The position numbers were made by a program, and so were the translations under genes. The notes beneath the pieces were generated by a model. The model saw only the letters and a program-made list of their open reading frames with translations. It searched no databases and was not told where the DNA came from. Shown in pieces: positions 1 through 7,050 of a DNA stretch of 13,633 nucleotides. The stretch's first letter is position 1. Each line of letters opens with the position of its first letter. This stretch comes from JBAYVY01 sp041674345 (lineage in GTDB: Bacteria; Planctomycetota; Phycisphaerae; Phycisphaerales; Zrk34): contig JBAYVY010000052.1 in NCBI GenBank assembly GCA_041674345.1, positions 1-13,633 of the forward strand, written 5' to 3'.

Positions 1-131
1 AGCACCGGCACCGGCGCATCGGGGCTGAGCCGCTCGGCGTTGCCGTACAGATAGCGGTCCAGCATATAGTCGCCCACGACCATCACATGTCGGGTCCGCC
101 AGCCGTCGATCAGTCGAATCAGTTCGTTCAT
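1..131 (-). CDS. hldE: Bifunctional heptose kinase/adenylyltransferase HldE (or HldA-type kinase), N-terminal fragment
   Basis: Only the first 43 codons are present; the gene runs off the left edge. The translation begins MNELIRLIDGW and contains VMVVGDYMLDRYLYG followed by RLSPDAPVPVL. This matches the N-terminus of the PfkB-family kinase domain of HldE/RfaE, which phosphorylates D-glycero-D-manno-heptose 7-phosphate at C1 in the cytoplasm for LPS inner core synthesis. The ATG at 131 overlaps the lpxK stop codon (ATGA, 128-131), so the two are probably translationally coupled. A separate adenylyltransferase domain, if present, lies outside the window, so HldE versus a stand-alone kinase cannot be decided. 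The lipid A gene upstream in the same operon supports a role in the outer membrane. Confidence 0.85.
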   Translation of the reverse strand, partial: MNELIRLIDGWRTRHVMVVGDYMLDRYLYGNAERLSPDAPVPV

Positions 132-1267
132 CGCACCACCTGTCGGAGCAGGGCGTTCAGTGCCTCATCGCCGTCGCGCCATTGCAGTTCGAGCACCGCG
201 CGCCAGATCGGTTGATCCATCGGTGACGATTGTATCCATTGTCGCAGTTTCACCCAATCCTTCTCGGTGGTCACGAACGCATCGGGGTTCAGCCGCTTGC
301 CGGCTTCGCGGAGCCGTTGCAACGTCGCATCGTCATAAACCATATGATCCGCCAGCGCGATCGTCTCCACCACATTCAATCGTTTCCCCGCCTCGGTAAA
401 AAACGCATCAGGCCGGCCGATCCCCGCGAATGCGATCACCCGCCGCGACGTTTCCGCCCGCACCGGTTGATCGCGTTCATCCACCACCGCCGCCCAACGA
501 TGCGACACATGCCCCAGCGGCAACTTCCCGTGATACCGCGCGATCCGCTCATCCAGTGCCGCGTCACCCGCATCGCACTTGGTCACGATCACCGCCGATG
601 CCCGTTTCAAAACTTCCGGGGGTTCACGCAACAGGCCGCGCGGCAGCAAATGGTCGTAACCAAACGGACACGTCGCATCCACCAGCACAATGTCAATGTC
701 CCGCGCGATCCGCCGATGCTGAAATCCATCGTCCAGCACGATCACATTCACCCCCGCCCCCGGAAGTTTTTCTTCTTGTGTGACAGGCAAGCCGGGGCAG
801 AACGAGTCCGTTCCGGGGGCGAGCGCCGCCTCGGGTTTTTTCGGTGCCACGAACCTCATCCCCATCGCCTTCGCCCCCGCCACGCGATCTCCATTCACGA
901 TCACCGGCACGCCCGGCAACTTCAACTTCATCAGCATCGCTTCGTCGCTGAACCCCTCGCTATCCGCCTTGTATCCCCGCGTCAGCACCGCCGGCGTCGC
1001 GCCCAGCTTTTGCAACCTGCTCACCACCTCCATCACCATCGGCGTCTTGCCCGTGCCCCCCGTCGTGATGTTTCCCACGCTCACCACCGGAACATGCGCC
1101 CGATGCTGTTTCCGCCAGCCCCGATCAAACATCGCATTGCGACATCGCACCACCAGGTCGTACACCGGCTCCGCCGCGCCCGCCGCCGATCGAAACAACG
1201 CCGCACGGGACGAACGGTCCAGGCCGCTCATCATCGCATGAAGGTTGGTCGGGTCGCTTTGACTCAC
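128..1267 (-). CDS. lpxK: Tetraacyldisaccharide 4'-kinase LpxK
   Basis: A 379-residue protein that would phosphorylate the 4' position of the lipid A disaccharide at the inner membrane (Raetz pathway). Visible hallmarks are SVGNITTGGTGKTP at residues 63-76 (Walker A), LTRGY at 95-99, LDDGFQHR at 178-185, LPRGLLREP at 208-216 and TEKDWVKL at 334-341. The start is a GTG at 1267 that overlaps the maf stop (GTGA, 1264-1267); an ATG 11 codons in is the alternative. The protein is longer than typical LpxK (about 320-350 residues). Part of the excess is residues 138-172, a Pro/Gly-rich stretch lying between the expected NGDRV and LDDGFQHR blocks. In DNA that stretch is bracketed by inverted copies of CCCCCGGAA (757-765) and TTCCGGGGG (811-819), so it looks inserted. 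The kinase motifs themselves are intact. Confidence 0.93.
   Translation of the reverse strand: MSQSDPTNLHAMMSGLDRSSRAALFRSAAGAAEPVYDLVVRCRNAMFDRGWRKQHRAHVPVVSVGNITTGGTGKTPMVMEVVSRLQKLGATPAVLTRGYKADSEGFSDEAMLMKLKLPGVPVIVNGDRVAGAKAMGMRFVAPKKPEAALAPGTDSFCPGLPVTQEEKLPGAGVNVIVLDDGFQHRRIARDIDIVLVDATCPFGYDHLLPRGLLREPPEVLKRASAVIVTKCDAGDAALDERIARYHGKLPLGHVSHRWAAVVDERDQPVRAETSRRVIAFAGIGRPDAFFTEAGKRLNVVETIALADHMVYDDATLQRLREAGKRLNPDAFVTTEKDWVKLRQWIQSSPMDQPIWRAVLELQWRDGDEALNALLRQVVR
757..819. repeat. Inverted CCCCCGGAA pair within lpxK
   Basis: CCCCCGGAA at 757-765 and TTCCGGGGG at 811-819 form an inverted pair 45 nt apart. They lie within the section of lpxK coding for the non-conserved Pro/Gly-rich stretch (about residues 138-172), which suggests a small inserted dyad read through in frame. 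Confidence 0.4.
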
Positions 1268-1854
1268 GCGATAATCGCCTGGGGTGCGAAGCTCGTCAGA
1301 TGTTCAATCAGCATCTTCATCGGCAGGCCCACCACCGTCGTCGGGTCGCCCCGCACCGTGAAACGCCAGCGATCCGACAATTCCGCCAGATTATACCCCC
1401 CCGCCTTCCCACGCCACTGTTCGCTGTCCAGATACGACCCGATTTCATCGGCGATCAGCGGTTCGATATGCACCACCGCCTCATCGGTGAAAATATCGCG
1501 GCGATGCGTCATCGCGTCATACAACGCCACCGCGCTGATCGCACGATGCTCCTGTCCGATCACCAGTGACAACATCCGCGCCGCGTCCTTCCGATCCGCC
1601 GGCTTGCCCAGCCGATGCTCCCCCACCGCCAGCACCGTGTCGCATCCGATCACAATGCCGGACGACAGATGATCCGCCACGCTCGCCGCCTTCAAATACG
1701 CCAGCGCCTCCGCCGCCCGTCGCGGGTTCACCCTGCCCAGCGTCACCAGCGAATCATCGAACGGCGGCGTCATCTGCTCGAACCCCCAACCCCGATCCCG
1801 CAACAACGCCGCCCGACGCGGCGAACCGCTCGCCAGATAAAGTTTCATCGACAT
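1264..1854 (-). CDS. maf: Maf-family nucleoside triphosphate pyrophosphatase
   Basis: A 196-residue Maf/YhdE/YceF-type enzyme, which hydrolyses non-canonical or selected nucleoside triphosphates to monophosphate and pyrophosphate in the cytoplasm. Family hallmarks: LASGSPRR near the N-terminus (phosphate-binding loop), GCDTVLAVGEHRLGKP in the middle with the catalytic Asp, GKAGGYNLAE, and TTVVGLPM near the C-terminus. The start at 1854 (MSMKLYLAS) is chosen because GGAAGG lies 9 nt upstream (1864-1869); the second ATG at 1848 would leave too long a spacer. The frame stays open far upstream, but that part overlaps ygfZ and has no Maf similarity. The gene follows ygfZ by 17 bp and overlaps lpxK by 4 nt. 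Which nucleotide is preferred cannot be read from the sequence. Confidence 0.92.
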   Translation of the reverse strand: MSMKLYLASGSPRRAALLRDRGWGFEQMTPPFDDSLVTLGRVNPRRAAEALAYLKAASVADHLSSGIVIGCDTVLAVGEHRLGKPADRKDAARMLSLVIGQEHRAISAVALYDAMTHRRDIFTDEAVVHIEPLIADEIGSYLDSEQWRGKAGGYNLAELSDRWRFTVRGDPTTVVGLPMKMLIEHLTSFAPQAIIA

Positions 1855-1871
1855 GAGCGTGATCCTTCCAA

Positions 1872-2942
1872 TTACCCCACCTTCAACGCCTGTATCGTGA
1901 TCGCAACCGTCGATCCTTCCGCCGCGGTGAACAACTCCGTATCCGCCGCGTGCCGGCCCCATTTCACCATCACGAATCCGATCGGCTTGGCCGACCGCAG
2001 CGGCGATAGCGTCGAACTCGTCACCACCCCCACCACTTTCCCATCCGGCGGGCGATTGTCCAACACCTCCGCGCCCGACACCGGTAACGCATCGGTCCGC
2101 CCCGTGAATCCCACCAATATCTTCGACGGATGACCCAGCGATTCCATCCGCGCCACAATCTCCTGCCCCCGGTAACAACCCTTCGTGAACGAACAAAACG
2201 CCTTCACCCTCCCCGTCTCATGCGGCAGTGAATCCGGCCCGAAATCCACATGAAACAACACCATCCCCCCCTCGATCCGCGCCATGTTGAACGCCAGCCA
2301 ACCCAACGGCATCACACCCGACTCCCGCGCCCTCGTCCACACGCCGCCCGCGGCTTCGCGCTCCACCCAAACTCCCACCCCCGAAACCCCCGGAATCCCC
2401 GCCCCCCCCGGAATCCCCGAAGCCCCGCACACATCCTGCTCGATCCTGATCGCATCATTCAACCCCAACTGCGCGATCACCTCATGCGCCTTCGGGCCAT
2501 GCACCGCGAACCCGTGATGCGTCTGTGTCATATCCGTGATTCGCACATCCTCGCCGAACAGCATTTTCTCCAGCTCGGCGACAATCGACGCGGCATCCGT
2601 CGAATCGGTTTCGATCAACGTGCGGTCGGCTTCCTGCCTGACCAGCAGGTCGGCCATGATGCGTCCCTTGGCGGTCAGCATGAATTGTCGTTGCGTCTGT
2701 CCGGGTTTCATGCCGCGCACATCGTGCGTCAGCAGCCGGTGCAGAAAGTCCGTGCGATCCGCTCCGCGCAGTTCGATCAGTCCCCGGTGCGGGCAATCCA
2801 TGATCGCGGCTTTTTTTCGTAACGCCCCGTATTCCACTTCGACCGATTCATGCACCGCCGCGATGGCGATGTGTTCGCCGAAGCCCATCATCTGGGCGTC
2901 ATCTTGTTCCAGTTGCGACAGCAGCGGGGTCGGGTATGCCAT
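1872..2942 (-). CDS. ygfZ: YgfZ/GcvT-like folate-binding protein
   Basis: A protein of 356 residues if started at ATG 2942 (MAYPTPLLSQL). It carries the YgfZ signature KGCYRGQE at about residues 254-261 with the conserved Cys, and the GcvT-fold segments RTDFLHRLLTHDV and TAKGRIMADLLV. YgfZ proteins bind tetrahydrofolate and help assemble or repair Fe-S clusters in the cytoplasm. The frame continues upstream to an ATG at 2984, but that extension is encoded by the terminal repeat of a MITE-like element, so 2942 is preferred; no good ribosome binding site is seen for either. Residues about 173-189 are a Gly/Pro/Val low-complexity run (GIPGGAGIPGVSG) absent from the usual fold, followed by a REP-like sequence at 2343-2360. 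It is the first gene of the ygfZ-maf-lpxK-hldE run. Confidence 0.88.
   Translation of the reverse strand: MAYPTPLLSQLEQDDAQMMGFGEHIAIAAVHESVEVEYGALRKKAAIMDCPHRGLIELRGADRTDFLHRLLTHDVRGMKPGQTQRQFMLTAKGRIMADLLVRQEADRTLIETDSTDAASIVAELEKMLFGEDVRITDMTQTHHGFAVHGPKAHEVIAQLGLNDAIRIEQDVCGASGIPGGAGIPGVSGVGVWVEREAAGGVWTRARESGVMPLGWLAFNMARIEGGMVLFHVDFGPDSLPHETGRVKAFCSFTKGCYRGQEIVARMESLGHPSKILVGFTGRTDALPVSGAEVLDNRPPDGKVVGVVTSSTLSPLRSAKPIGFVMVKWGRHAADTELFTAAEGSTVAITIQALKVG
2343..2360. repeat. REP-like sequence inside ygfZ
   Basis: GCCGCCCGCGGCTTCGCG differs at one position from the REP arm at 7051-7068. It lies next to the Gly/Pro-rich run of YgfZ and encodes EREAAGG on the minus strand. Confidence 0.5.
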
Positions 2943-2970
2943 GCCGCTCACGTTAGACGCATCGATCGGG

Positions 2971-3113
2971 CAGGGCAAACGCATCTAAATCGGTCGATCA
3001 GCCATAGCGTTCAGAAAACAAGGATCGGATCGCGGAACGGCCACGGAGTGAATTTCGTTCACCGGTCCTGCTGGCCAAAAAACGCGGATAAAAATTTAGA
3101 TGCGTTTGCCCTG
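2971..3113. mobile_element. MITE-like element, 143 bp, with 20-bp terminal inverted repeats
   Basis: The 20-mer CAGGGCAAACGCATCTAAAT at 2971-2990 recurs as its exact reverse complement at 3094-3113. The flanks are ATCGATCGGG (2961-2970) and ATCGGTCGGG (3114-3123), 9 of 10 identical, as expected for a slightly decayed target-site duplication. The interior has no ORF but folds on itself: GTGAA/TTCAC around 3048-3062, then GGCCA/TGGCC outside it. Termini starting CAGGG and a duplication of about 8-10 bp fit the ISAs1-type DDE insertion sequences; that family link is from memory and is inference. No transposase is present, so it would depend on one elsewhere in the genome. Confidence 0.85.
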
Positions 3114-3142
3114 ATCGGTCGGGGCGGTCAACGCGACCGATG

Positions 3143-3170
3143 TTGCCCCGACGGTCGGCGCGGATATAAT
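3143..3170 (+). promoter_or_regulatory. Sigma-70-type promoter for the BI-1/YccA gene
   Basis: A perfect TATAAT lies at 3165-3170, with TTGCCC at 3143-3148 as a partial -35 hexamer and a 16-bp spacer. Transcription would start near 3177, giving a 5' leader of about 55 nt before the ATG at 3233. It lies just outside the right end of the MITE-like element, so the insertion left the core promoter intact. Confidence 0.6.
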
Positions 3171-3232
3171 ATGACCCGCGTTCTGATCCGTGTTCCGGTC
3201 GATTTTTTCACTCGTTTAACGGGGTTCCCGCC

Positions 3233-3964
3233 ATGTCGCAATTCAACCAGCATCCCGACAACAATCCTTACGCCTACCGAGGCCCCGCCGCGCAGGCCCC
3301 GGTCGCCAGTCGGGCCGAGTTCATCCGTAAAACCTATTTTCATCTCGCCGGCGCGATTCTCGCCTTCGTCCTGGTCGAGGCCGCGGTGTTCCAATTCGTC
3401 GATGTCGAACGCCTCACCAGCACCATGCTCACCGGTCGTCTGGGCTGGCTGGTCGTGCTCGGCCTGTTCATGGGCGTCTCCTGGGTCGCCAACCAGTGGG
3501 CCTCCAGCGACACCAGCAAGCCCATGCAATACCTCGGCCTGTCGCTCTACGTCGTCGCCCAAGCCATCATCTTCGTTCCCATGCTCTTCATCGCTTCCCG
3601 GCTGAGCGACCCCGACATCATCCCCACCGCCGCGCTGCTGACGATGATGGTCTTCCTCGGACTGACCGCCGTCGCCTTTGTCACACGCGCCGACTTTTCC
3701 TTCCTGCGCGGCATCCTCATGATCGCCGGATTCGCCGCGATCGGCACCATCGTCGCCGCCGCGATCTTCGGCTTCACCCTCGGCATCCTCTTCACCTCCC
3801 TGATGATCGTCTTCGCCGGCGGCTACATCCTTTACGACACCTCCAACGTCCTCCACCACTACCGCACCGACCAACACGTCGCCGCGTCCCTCGCCCTTTT
3901 CGCCTCGGTCGCGCTGCTGTTCTGGTACGTCCTGCGTTTGCTGATGTCCCTCAACCGCCGCTGA
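3233..3964 (+). CDS. Bax inhibitor-1/YccA family membrane protein
   Basis: A 243-residue protein with a short hydrophilic N-terminus (Asn/Gln/Pro-rich, about 25 residues) followed by about seven hydrophobic segments. The C-terminal stretch GGYILYDTSNVLHHY, then ASLALFASVALLFWYVLRLL, is typical of the Bax inhibitor-1 (UPF0005) family, with the conserved Asp of the ILYDT motif. Bacterial members sit in the inner membrane; YccA binds and modulates the FtsH protease, and BsYetJ is a pH-sensitive calcium leak channel. Which of these applies here is unknown. It stands alone, with a MITE and its own promoter on the left and a convergent mutarotase gene on the right only 39 bp away. No intrinsic terminator is evident in that gap. 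Confidence 0.9.
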   Translation: MSQFNQHPDNNPYAYRGPAAQAPVASRAEFIRKTYFHLAGAILAFVLVEAAVFQFVDVERLTSTMLTGRLGWLVVLGLFMGVSWVANQWASSDTSKPMQYLGLSLYVVAQAIIFVPMLFIASRLSDPDIIPTAALLTMMVFLGLTAVAFVTRADFSFLRGILMIAGFAAIGTIVAAAIFGFTLGILFTSLMIVFAGGYILYDTSNVLHHYRTDQHVAASLALFASVALLFWYVLRLLMSLNRR

Positions 3965-4003
3965 TTTCCCGGCGCAACATCATTCGGACTTGCTTCAACG
4001 CCT

Positions 4004-4456
4004 TCAACTTCCGGGGGTCACCACGCCCACCGTCAGCAGCAGGTTCGCGTAAATCCGCTGCTCGCCGGTGGCGACGGTCATCGCCACGTTCGGCTGCGCC
4101 GCCGTTTCGTAAAACTTGAAGCGTTCGATCTGTTCCAGTTCCCCGGCATATCCCGCGCCTCGCAATATCGCCAGGTAATCCGCCCAGATGTCCGGGTCGC
4201 CCTTCATCGCATATGGCCCGCTCTTGAGCGTTTGCATCACCGCCGCCGCTTCGACCGGTATCGCCGTCACCAGCGCCTTCAGCACGTCCGTGCCGCTGAC
4301 CAGTCCCGGCGAAAGATTCAAACTCACCATTTCCGTGTTCGGCCCCAGCGTCGTCGCAAACGGATAATTCCCATCCGCGATCAATATCCGCGATCCGTGG
4401 CCGCACCGGCCCAGCACTCGCAAAATATCGGGGTGAATCAACGTGCCCTTCAACAT
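4004..4456 (-). CDS. RbsD/FucU family sugar mutarotase/pyranase
   Basis: A 150-residue protein beginning MLKGTLIHPDILRVLGRCGH. RbsD/FucU proteins interconvert pyranose/furanose or alpha/beta anomers of sugars such as ribose and fucose. Family features are the GH at residues 19-20 (the His expected to be catalytic), D28, and the FucU-like DGNYP at 28-32. Near the C-terminus RIYANLLLTVGVV matches the family's Tyr-x-Asn segment. The start at 4456 is supported by an AAAGGAG ribosome binding site about 6 nt upstream; the longer frame begins upstream of this site and is unlikely. Divergent transcription from a fucose-isomerase-like gene suggests both process the same sugar. Ribose as the substrate cannot be excluded, though no ribokinase or ribose transporter is in view. 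The last codons fall in one of the AACTTCCGGGGG repeats (4006-4017). Confidence 0.88.
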   Translation of the reverse strand: MLKGTLIHPDILRVLGRCGHGSRILIADGNYPFATTLGPNTEMVSLNLSPGLVSGTDVLKALVTAIPVEAAAVMQTLKSGPYAMKGDPDIWADYLAILRGAGYAGELEQIERFKFYETAAQPNVAMTVATGEQRIYANLLLTVGVVTPGS

Positions 4457-4618
4457 GATTGGCTCCTTTGCCGGCCATGATACCGCAAATCCAATGAAGA
4501 ATGACGCAGGCAATGACCATTGGTGTTTTTGGTTTTTTTCGTGTCCGGGGCTTTACCTTCCGCCTCATCCGATTTATATGTAGTGTTTTCAGAAACTCCT
4601 TCCTAACAGGGATTCATC
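4457..4618. promoter_or_regulatory. Divergent promoter region between the mutarotase and isomerase genes
   Basis: For the plus-strand isomerase gene, TTTACC (4552-4557) and TATATG (4575-4580) are separated by 17 bp, placing the start of transcription near 4587 and the ATG at 4619. For the minus-strand mutarotase gene, TATCAT (complement of 4477-4482) could serve as a -10 just upstream of its AAAGGAG ribosome binding site, but no good -35 is seen. No obvious operator dyad was found. Confidence 0.4.
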
Positions 4619-6289
4619 ATGTCCAACTACACACTGCCCGCGTTGCACAAACCCGCCAAGGTCTCCAAAAAGCAGGTGCTGCTCGTCGCCAACGGCGATC
4701 TGCGAATCACCGCCAACCAGAACTGCTGGGCCACCCAGCAGGAAATGGAAACCCAGCTCGCCGCCGCCGTCGCACAGTGCGGCTACGAACTGGTCCGCGC
4801 CCATCCCTACAAGGAATCCGAAAAGCACGGCTTCATCGGCTCCCAGAAAGAAGGCATGTGCGTCTTCGCCGGCATCGACCCCGACGCCAAACTCATCGTC
4901 GCCGAGGCCGTGTGGCAATACTCCCATCACCTGTTGCACGGCTTGGTCAGCCACCGCGGTCCCATCTGCACCGTCGCCAACTGGTCCGGCACCTGGCCCG
5001 GTCTGGTCGGCATGCTCAACCTCAACGGCTCGCTCACCAAAGCCGGCGTGAAGTATTCATCCCTCTGGGGCGAAACCTTCAACTCCCCCGAGTTCCTCAA
5101 AAATCTTCAGACGTGGCTCGACACCGGCAAGGTCAAACACAAAACCGATCACGTCCATCACATCAAAAACGTCGCCATCGGCGCCAAGGAACGCAAACTC
5201 GGCGAAGCCCTCGCCAAACAACTCCAGCACAACAAGGCCATTCTCGGCGTCTTCGATGAGGGCTGCATGGGCATGTTCAACGCCATCATCCCCGATCACC
5301 TGCTCAATCCCACCGGCGTTTACAAGGAACGCCTCAGCCAGTCCTCGCTCTACTACGAATCCACGCAGGTCCATGACGCCGACGCACGACGCATTTTCCA
5401 GTGGTATCTCGACAAGGGCATGACCTTCCAGTTCGGCCCGAATGACGCGACCGACCTGACCGAATCGCAGGTGCTGGCGCAATGCCGCATGTACGCCGCG
5501 GCGCTGCGCATCGCCGATACATTCGGTTGCCACACCATCGGCATCCAGTATCAGCAGGGGTTGAAAGACCTGCTCCCGGCCAGCGATCTGGTCGAGGGTA
5601 CGCTGAACAACACCGATCGTCCGCCGGTCTGGTCGCATGACGGATCGCGCGAGTTGTACGCCGGCGAACCGCTGCCGTGCTTCAATGAAGTTGATGAATG
5701 TGCCGGCCTCGACGGCCTGATGACCTACCGCGTTCACAAGGCGATGGGCCAACCCGTCGAAAACACACTGCACGATCTGCGCTGGGGCGACGCCGACGCC
5801 TCCGGAACGACCGATGAATACGTATGGGTCTTTGAAATCTCCGGCTCCATTCCGCCCGCGCATTTCGCACAGGGCTGGGCCGGGGCGATCGGCGAACGCC
5901 AGCCGACGATGTTCTTCCGCCTCGGCGGTTCGACGATCAAGGGCATCAGCAAGGCCGGCGAGATCATCTGGTCCCGCATCTATGTCGAAGACAACTGCCT
6001 CCATATGGACCTCGGTCGCGGCAAGGCGATCGACCTGCCCCTCGAAGAAAGCGAGCGGCGTTGGAAGCTGACGACCAGTCAGTGGCCGATCATGCATGCT
6101 GTGACCTACGGCGTGTCCCGCGATCAGATGATGGCGCAACACAAGTCGAACCACATCCAGGTGGTGTACGCCAACAGCGCCGCCGACGCCGACAAGGCCA
6201 TGTTCGTCAAAGCCGCGATGGCCGAGACGATGGGCATGAAGGTCAACCTCTGCGGCACCAACGCCAAAGGCAAACCCTGGGCGAAATAG
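4619..6289 (+). CDS. L-fucose/D-arabinose isomerase-like protein
   Basis: A 556-residue cytoplasmic protein resembling L-fucose isomerases (E. coli FucI is 591 residues), metal-dependent enzymes that convert an aldose to the ketose. Visible family-like blocks are NWSGTWPGLVGMLNLNGSL around 121-139, VFDEGCMGMFNAIIPD around 211-226, PCFNEVDECAGLDGLMTYR at 353-371 with acidic residues positioned to bind Mn2+, and SNHIQVVYA around 510-518 with a candidate active-site His at 512. The divergent neighbour is an RbsD/FucU-type mutarotase, as expected for deoxysugar or pentose use. No kinase or aldolase for the downstream steps lies in the window. Start at 4619 follows CAGGGA. Family membership is likely; the exact sugar is not determined. 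A REP dyad begins 6 nt after the TAG. Confidence 0.8.
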   Translation: MSNYTLPALHKPAKVSKKQVLLVANGDLRITANQNCWATQQEMETQLAAAVAQCGYELVRAHPYKESEKHGFIGSQKEGMCVFAGIDPDAKLIVAEAVWQYSHHLLHGLVSHRGPICTVANWSGTWPGLVGMLNLNGSLTKAGVKYSSLWGETFNSPEFLKNLQTWLDTGKVKHKTDHVHHIKNVAIGAKERKLGEALAKQLQHNKAILGVFDEGCMGMFNAIIPDHLLNPTGVYKERLSQSSLYYESTQVHDADARRIFQWYLDKGMTFQFGPNDATDLTESQVLAQCRMYAAALRIADTFGCHTIGIQYQQGLKDLLPASDLVEGTLNNTDRPPVWSHDGSRELYAGEPLPCFNEVDECAGLDGLMTYRVHKAMGQPVENTLHDLRWGDADASGTTDEYVWVFEISGSIPPAHFAQGWAGAIGERQPTMFFRLGGSTIKGISKAGEIIWSRIYVEDNCLHMDLGRGKAIDLPLEESERRWKLTTSQWPIMHAVTYGVSRDQMMAQHKSNHIQVVYANSAADADKAMFVKAAMAETMGMKVNLCGTNAKGKPWAK

Positions 6290-6295
6290 TTTTCC

Positions 6296-6360
6296 GCCGC
6301 TTGCGGCTTCGCGGTCGTGGGTTGTTCGTCAACTCCCGGCATCGCGAAGCCGCAAGCGGC
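6296..6360. repeat. REPIN-like dyad upstream of the RAYT gene
   Basis: GCCGCTTGCGGCTTCGCG at 6296-6313 is repeated as its exact reverse complement at 6343-6360. The 29-nt centre can form a small inner stem (GGG..TTG with CAA..CCC). It lies between the isomerase stop and the transposase start. A related unit follows the transposase at 7051-7106. There is no T-run after the stem, so it is not read as an intrinsic terminator. Confidence 0.85.
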
Positions 6361-6378
6361 AAAATCCGGGAATCAACC

Positions 6379-7041
6379 ATGTCGCGCCCCATCGTGATCG
6401 CGTACCACCTCATCTGGACGTTGTACGGCTGGTGGTTACCCAATGATCCGCGCGGCAGTTCCTCGCACACGATCCGCTGTGACGTACTTGACGATCTGGG
6501 CGCATTGCATCACGGCCGCAAACGCATCCAACCGGCGTCGGCTGATATCCGCGCGTTTTACGAAACCGCCCAATCTCGTTTGACGCATGAATTGCTGACA
6601 TTGAATCAAACACACGTCCGCGAAACCGCGAGCGTCTTTGCGCAGGTCATCGCCGCCGAGAAATACACCTGCTACGCGATGTGCATCATGCCCGATCACG
6701 TCCACGTCCTCATCCGCAAACACCGCGATCAGGCGGAACAGATGATTGCGAAACTTCAAAACGCCGGCCGCTTGCGGCTTCGCGATGCCGGAAGTTTCTT
6801 CCCCGCGAATTTTCCGCCGGATCACCCCGTCTGGGCCGGCCCCGGCTGGAAAGTCTTTCTCGATCACCCCGATGAACTCCATCGCACCATCACCTACATT
6901 GAACGCAATCCGCTGTCGCTGCGCCAACCCGTTCAGCAATGGCCTTGCATTACACCCTACAACAATTGGCCCCTGCATGAAGGGCACAGTTCCAACTCGC
7001 CATATGTGAAGGCGCTTCGCGCCGCGGGACGGTATCCGTAA
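6379..7041 (+). CDS. REP-associated tyrosine transposase (RAYT, Y1/IS200-like)
   Basis: A 220-residue Y1-type HUH endonuclease. The HUH motif is MPDHVHVLI (H107 and H109), and the likely nucleophile is Y173 in TITYIERNP. HPVWAGPGWKVFLD and ITPYNNWPLH are typical of the planctomycete-type RAYTs. RAYTs are single-copy domesticated relatives of IS200/IS605 transposases that cut and spread REP hairpins. The gene is flanked by REP dyads at 6296-6360 and 7051-7106, the usual arrangement. An exact 25-nt REP copy (6767-6791) also lies within this gene and encodes residues of GRLRLRDAG (about 130-138). ATG 6379 is chosen because the frame upstream is REP DNA. The motifs are intact, so it could be active. 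Confidence 0.9.
   Translation: MSRPIVIAYHLIWTLYGWWLPNDPRGSSSHTIRCDVLDDLGALHHGRKRIQPASADIRAFYETAQSRLTHELLTLNQTHVRETASVFAQVIAAEKYTCYAMCIMPDHVHVLIRKHRDQAEQMIAKLQNAGRLRLRDAGSFFPANFPPDHPVWAGPGWKVFLDHPDELHRTITYIERNPLSLRQPVQQWPCITPYNNWPLHEGHSSNSPYVKALRAAGRYP
6767..6791. repeat. REP copy inside the RAYT coding sequence
   Basis: This 25-nt stretch is the exact reverse complement of 6336-6360, the right half of the upstream REPIN. It is read in frame as GRLRLRDAG without disrupting the protein. Confidence 0.8.
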
Positions 7042-7050
7042 CTTCCGGGG

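Noticed and set aside
292..311. REP-like sequence in lpxK
   Set aside because: It resembles the REP arm only with a one-base insertion, and the encoded EAGKRLN also occurs a second time in LpxK with different codons, so protein-level constraint explains it.
2850..3605. Long plus-strand open frame of 251 codons across the ygfZ 5' end and the BI-1 gene
   Set aside because: It runs through the MITE and out of frame through the BI-1 gene; composition is that of a GC-rich coding shadow and no family motif is visible.
6290..6366. Intrinsic terminator for the isomerase gene
   Set aside because: There is a strong dyad but no T-run on either side, and its sequence recurs as a REP unit; it is better explained as a REPIN.
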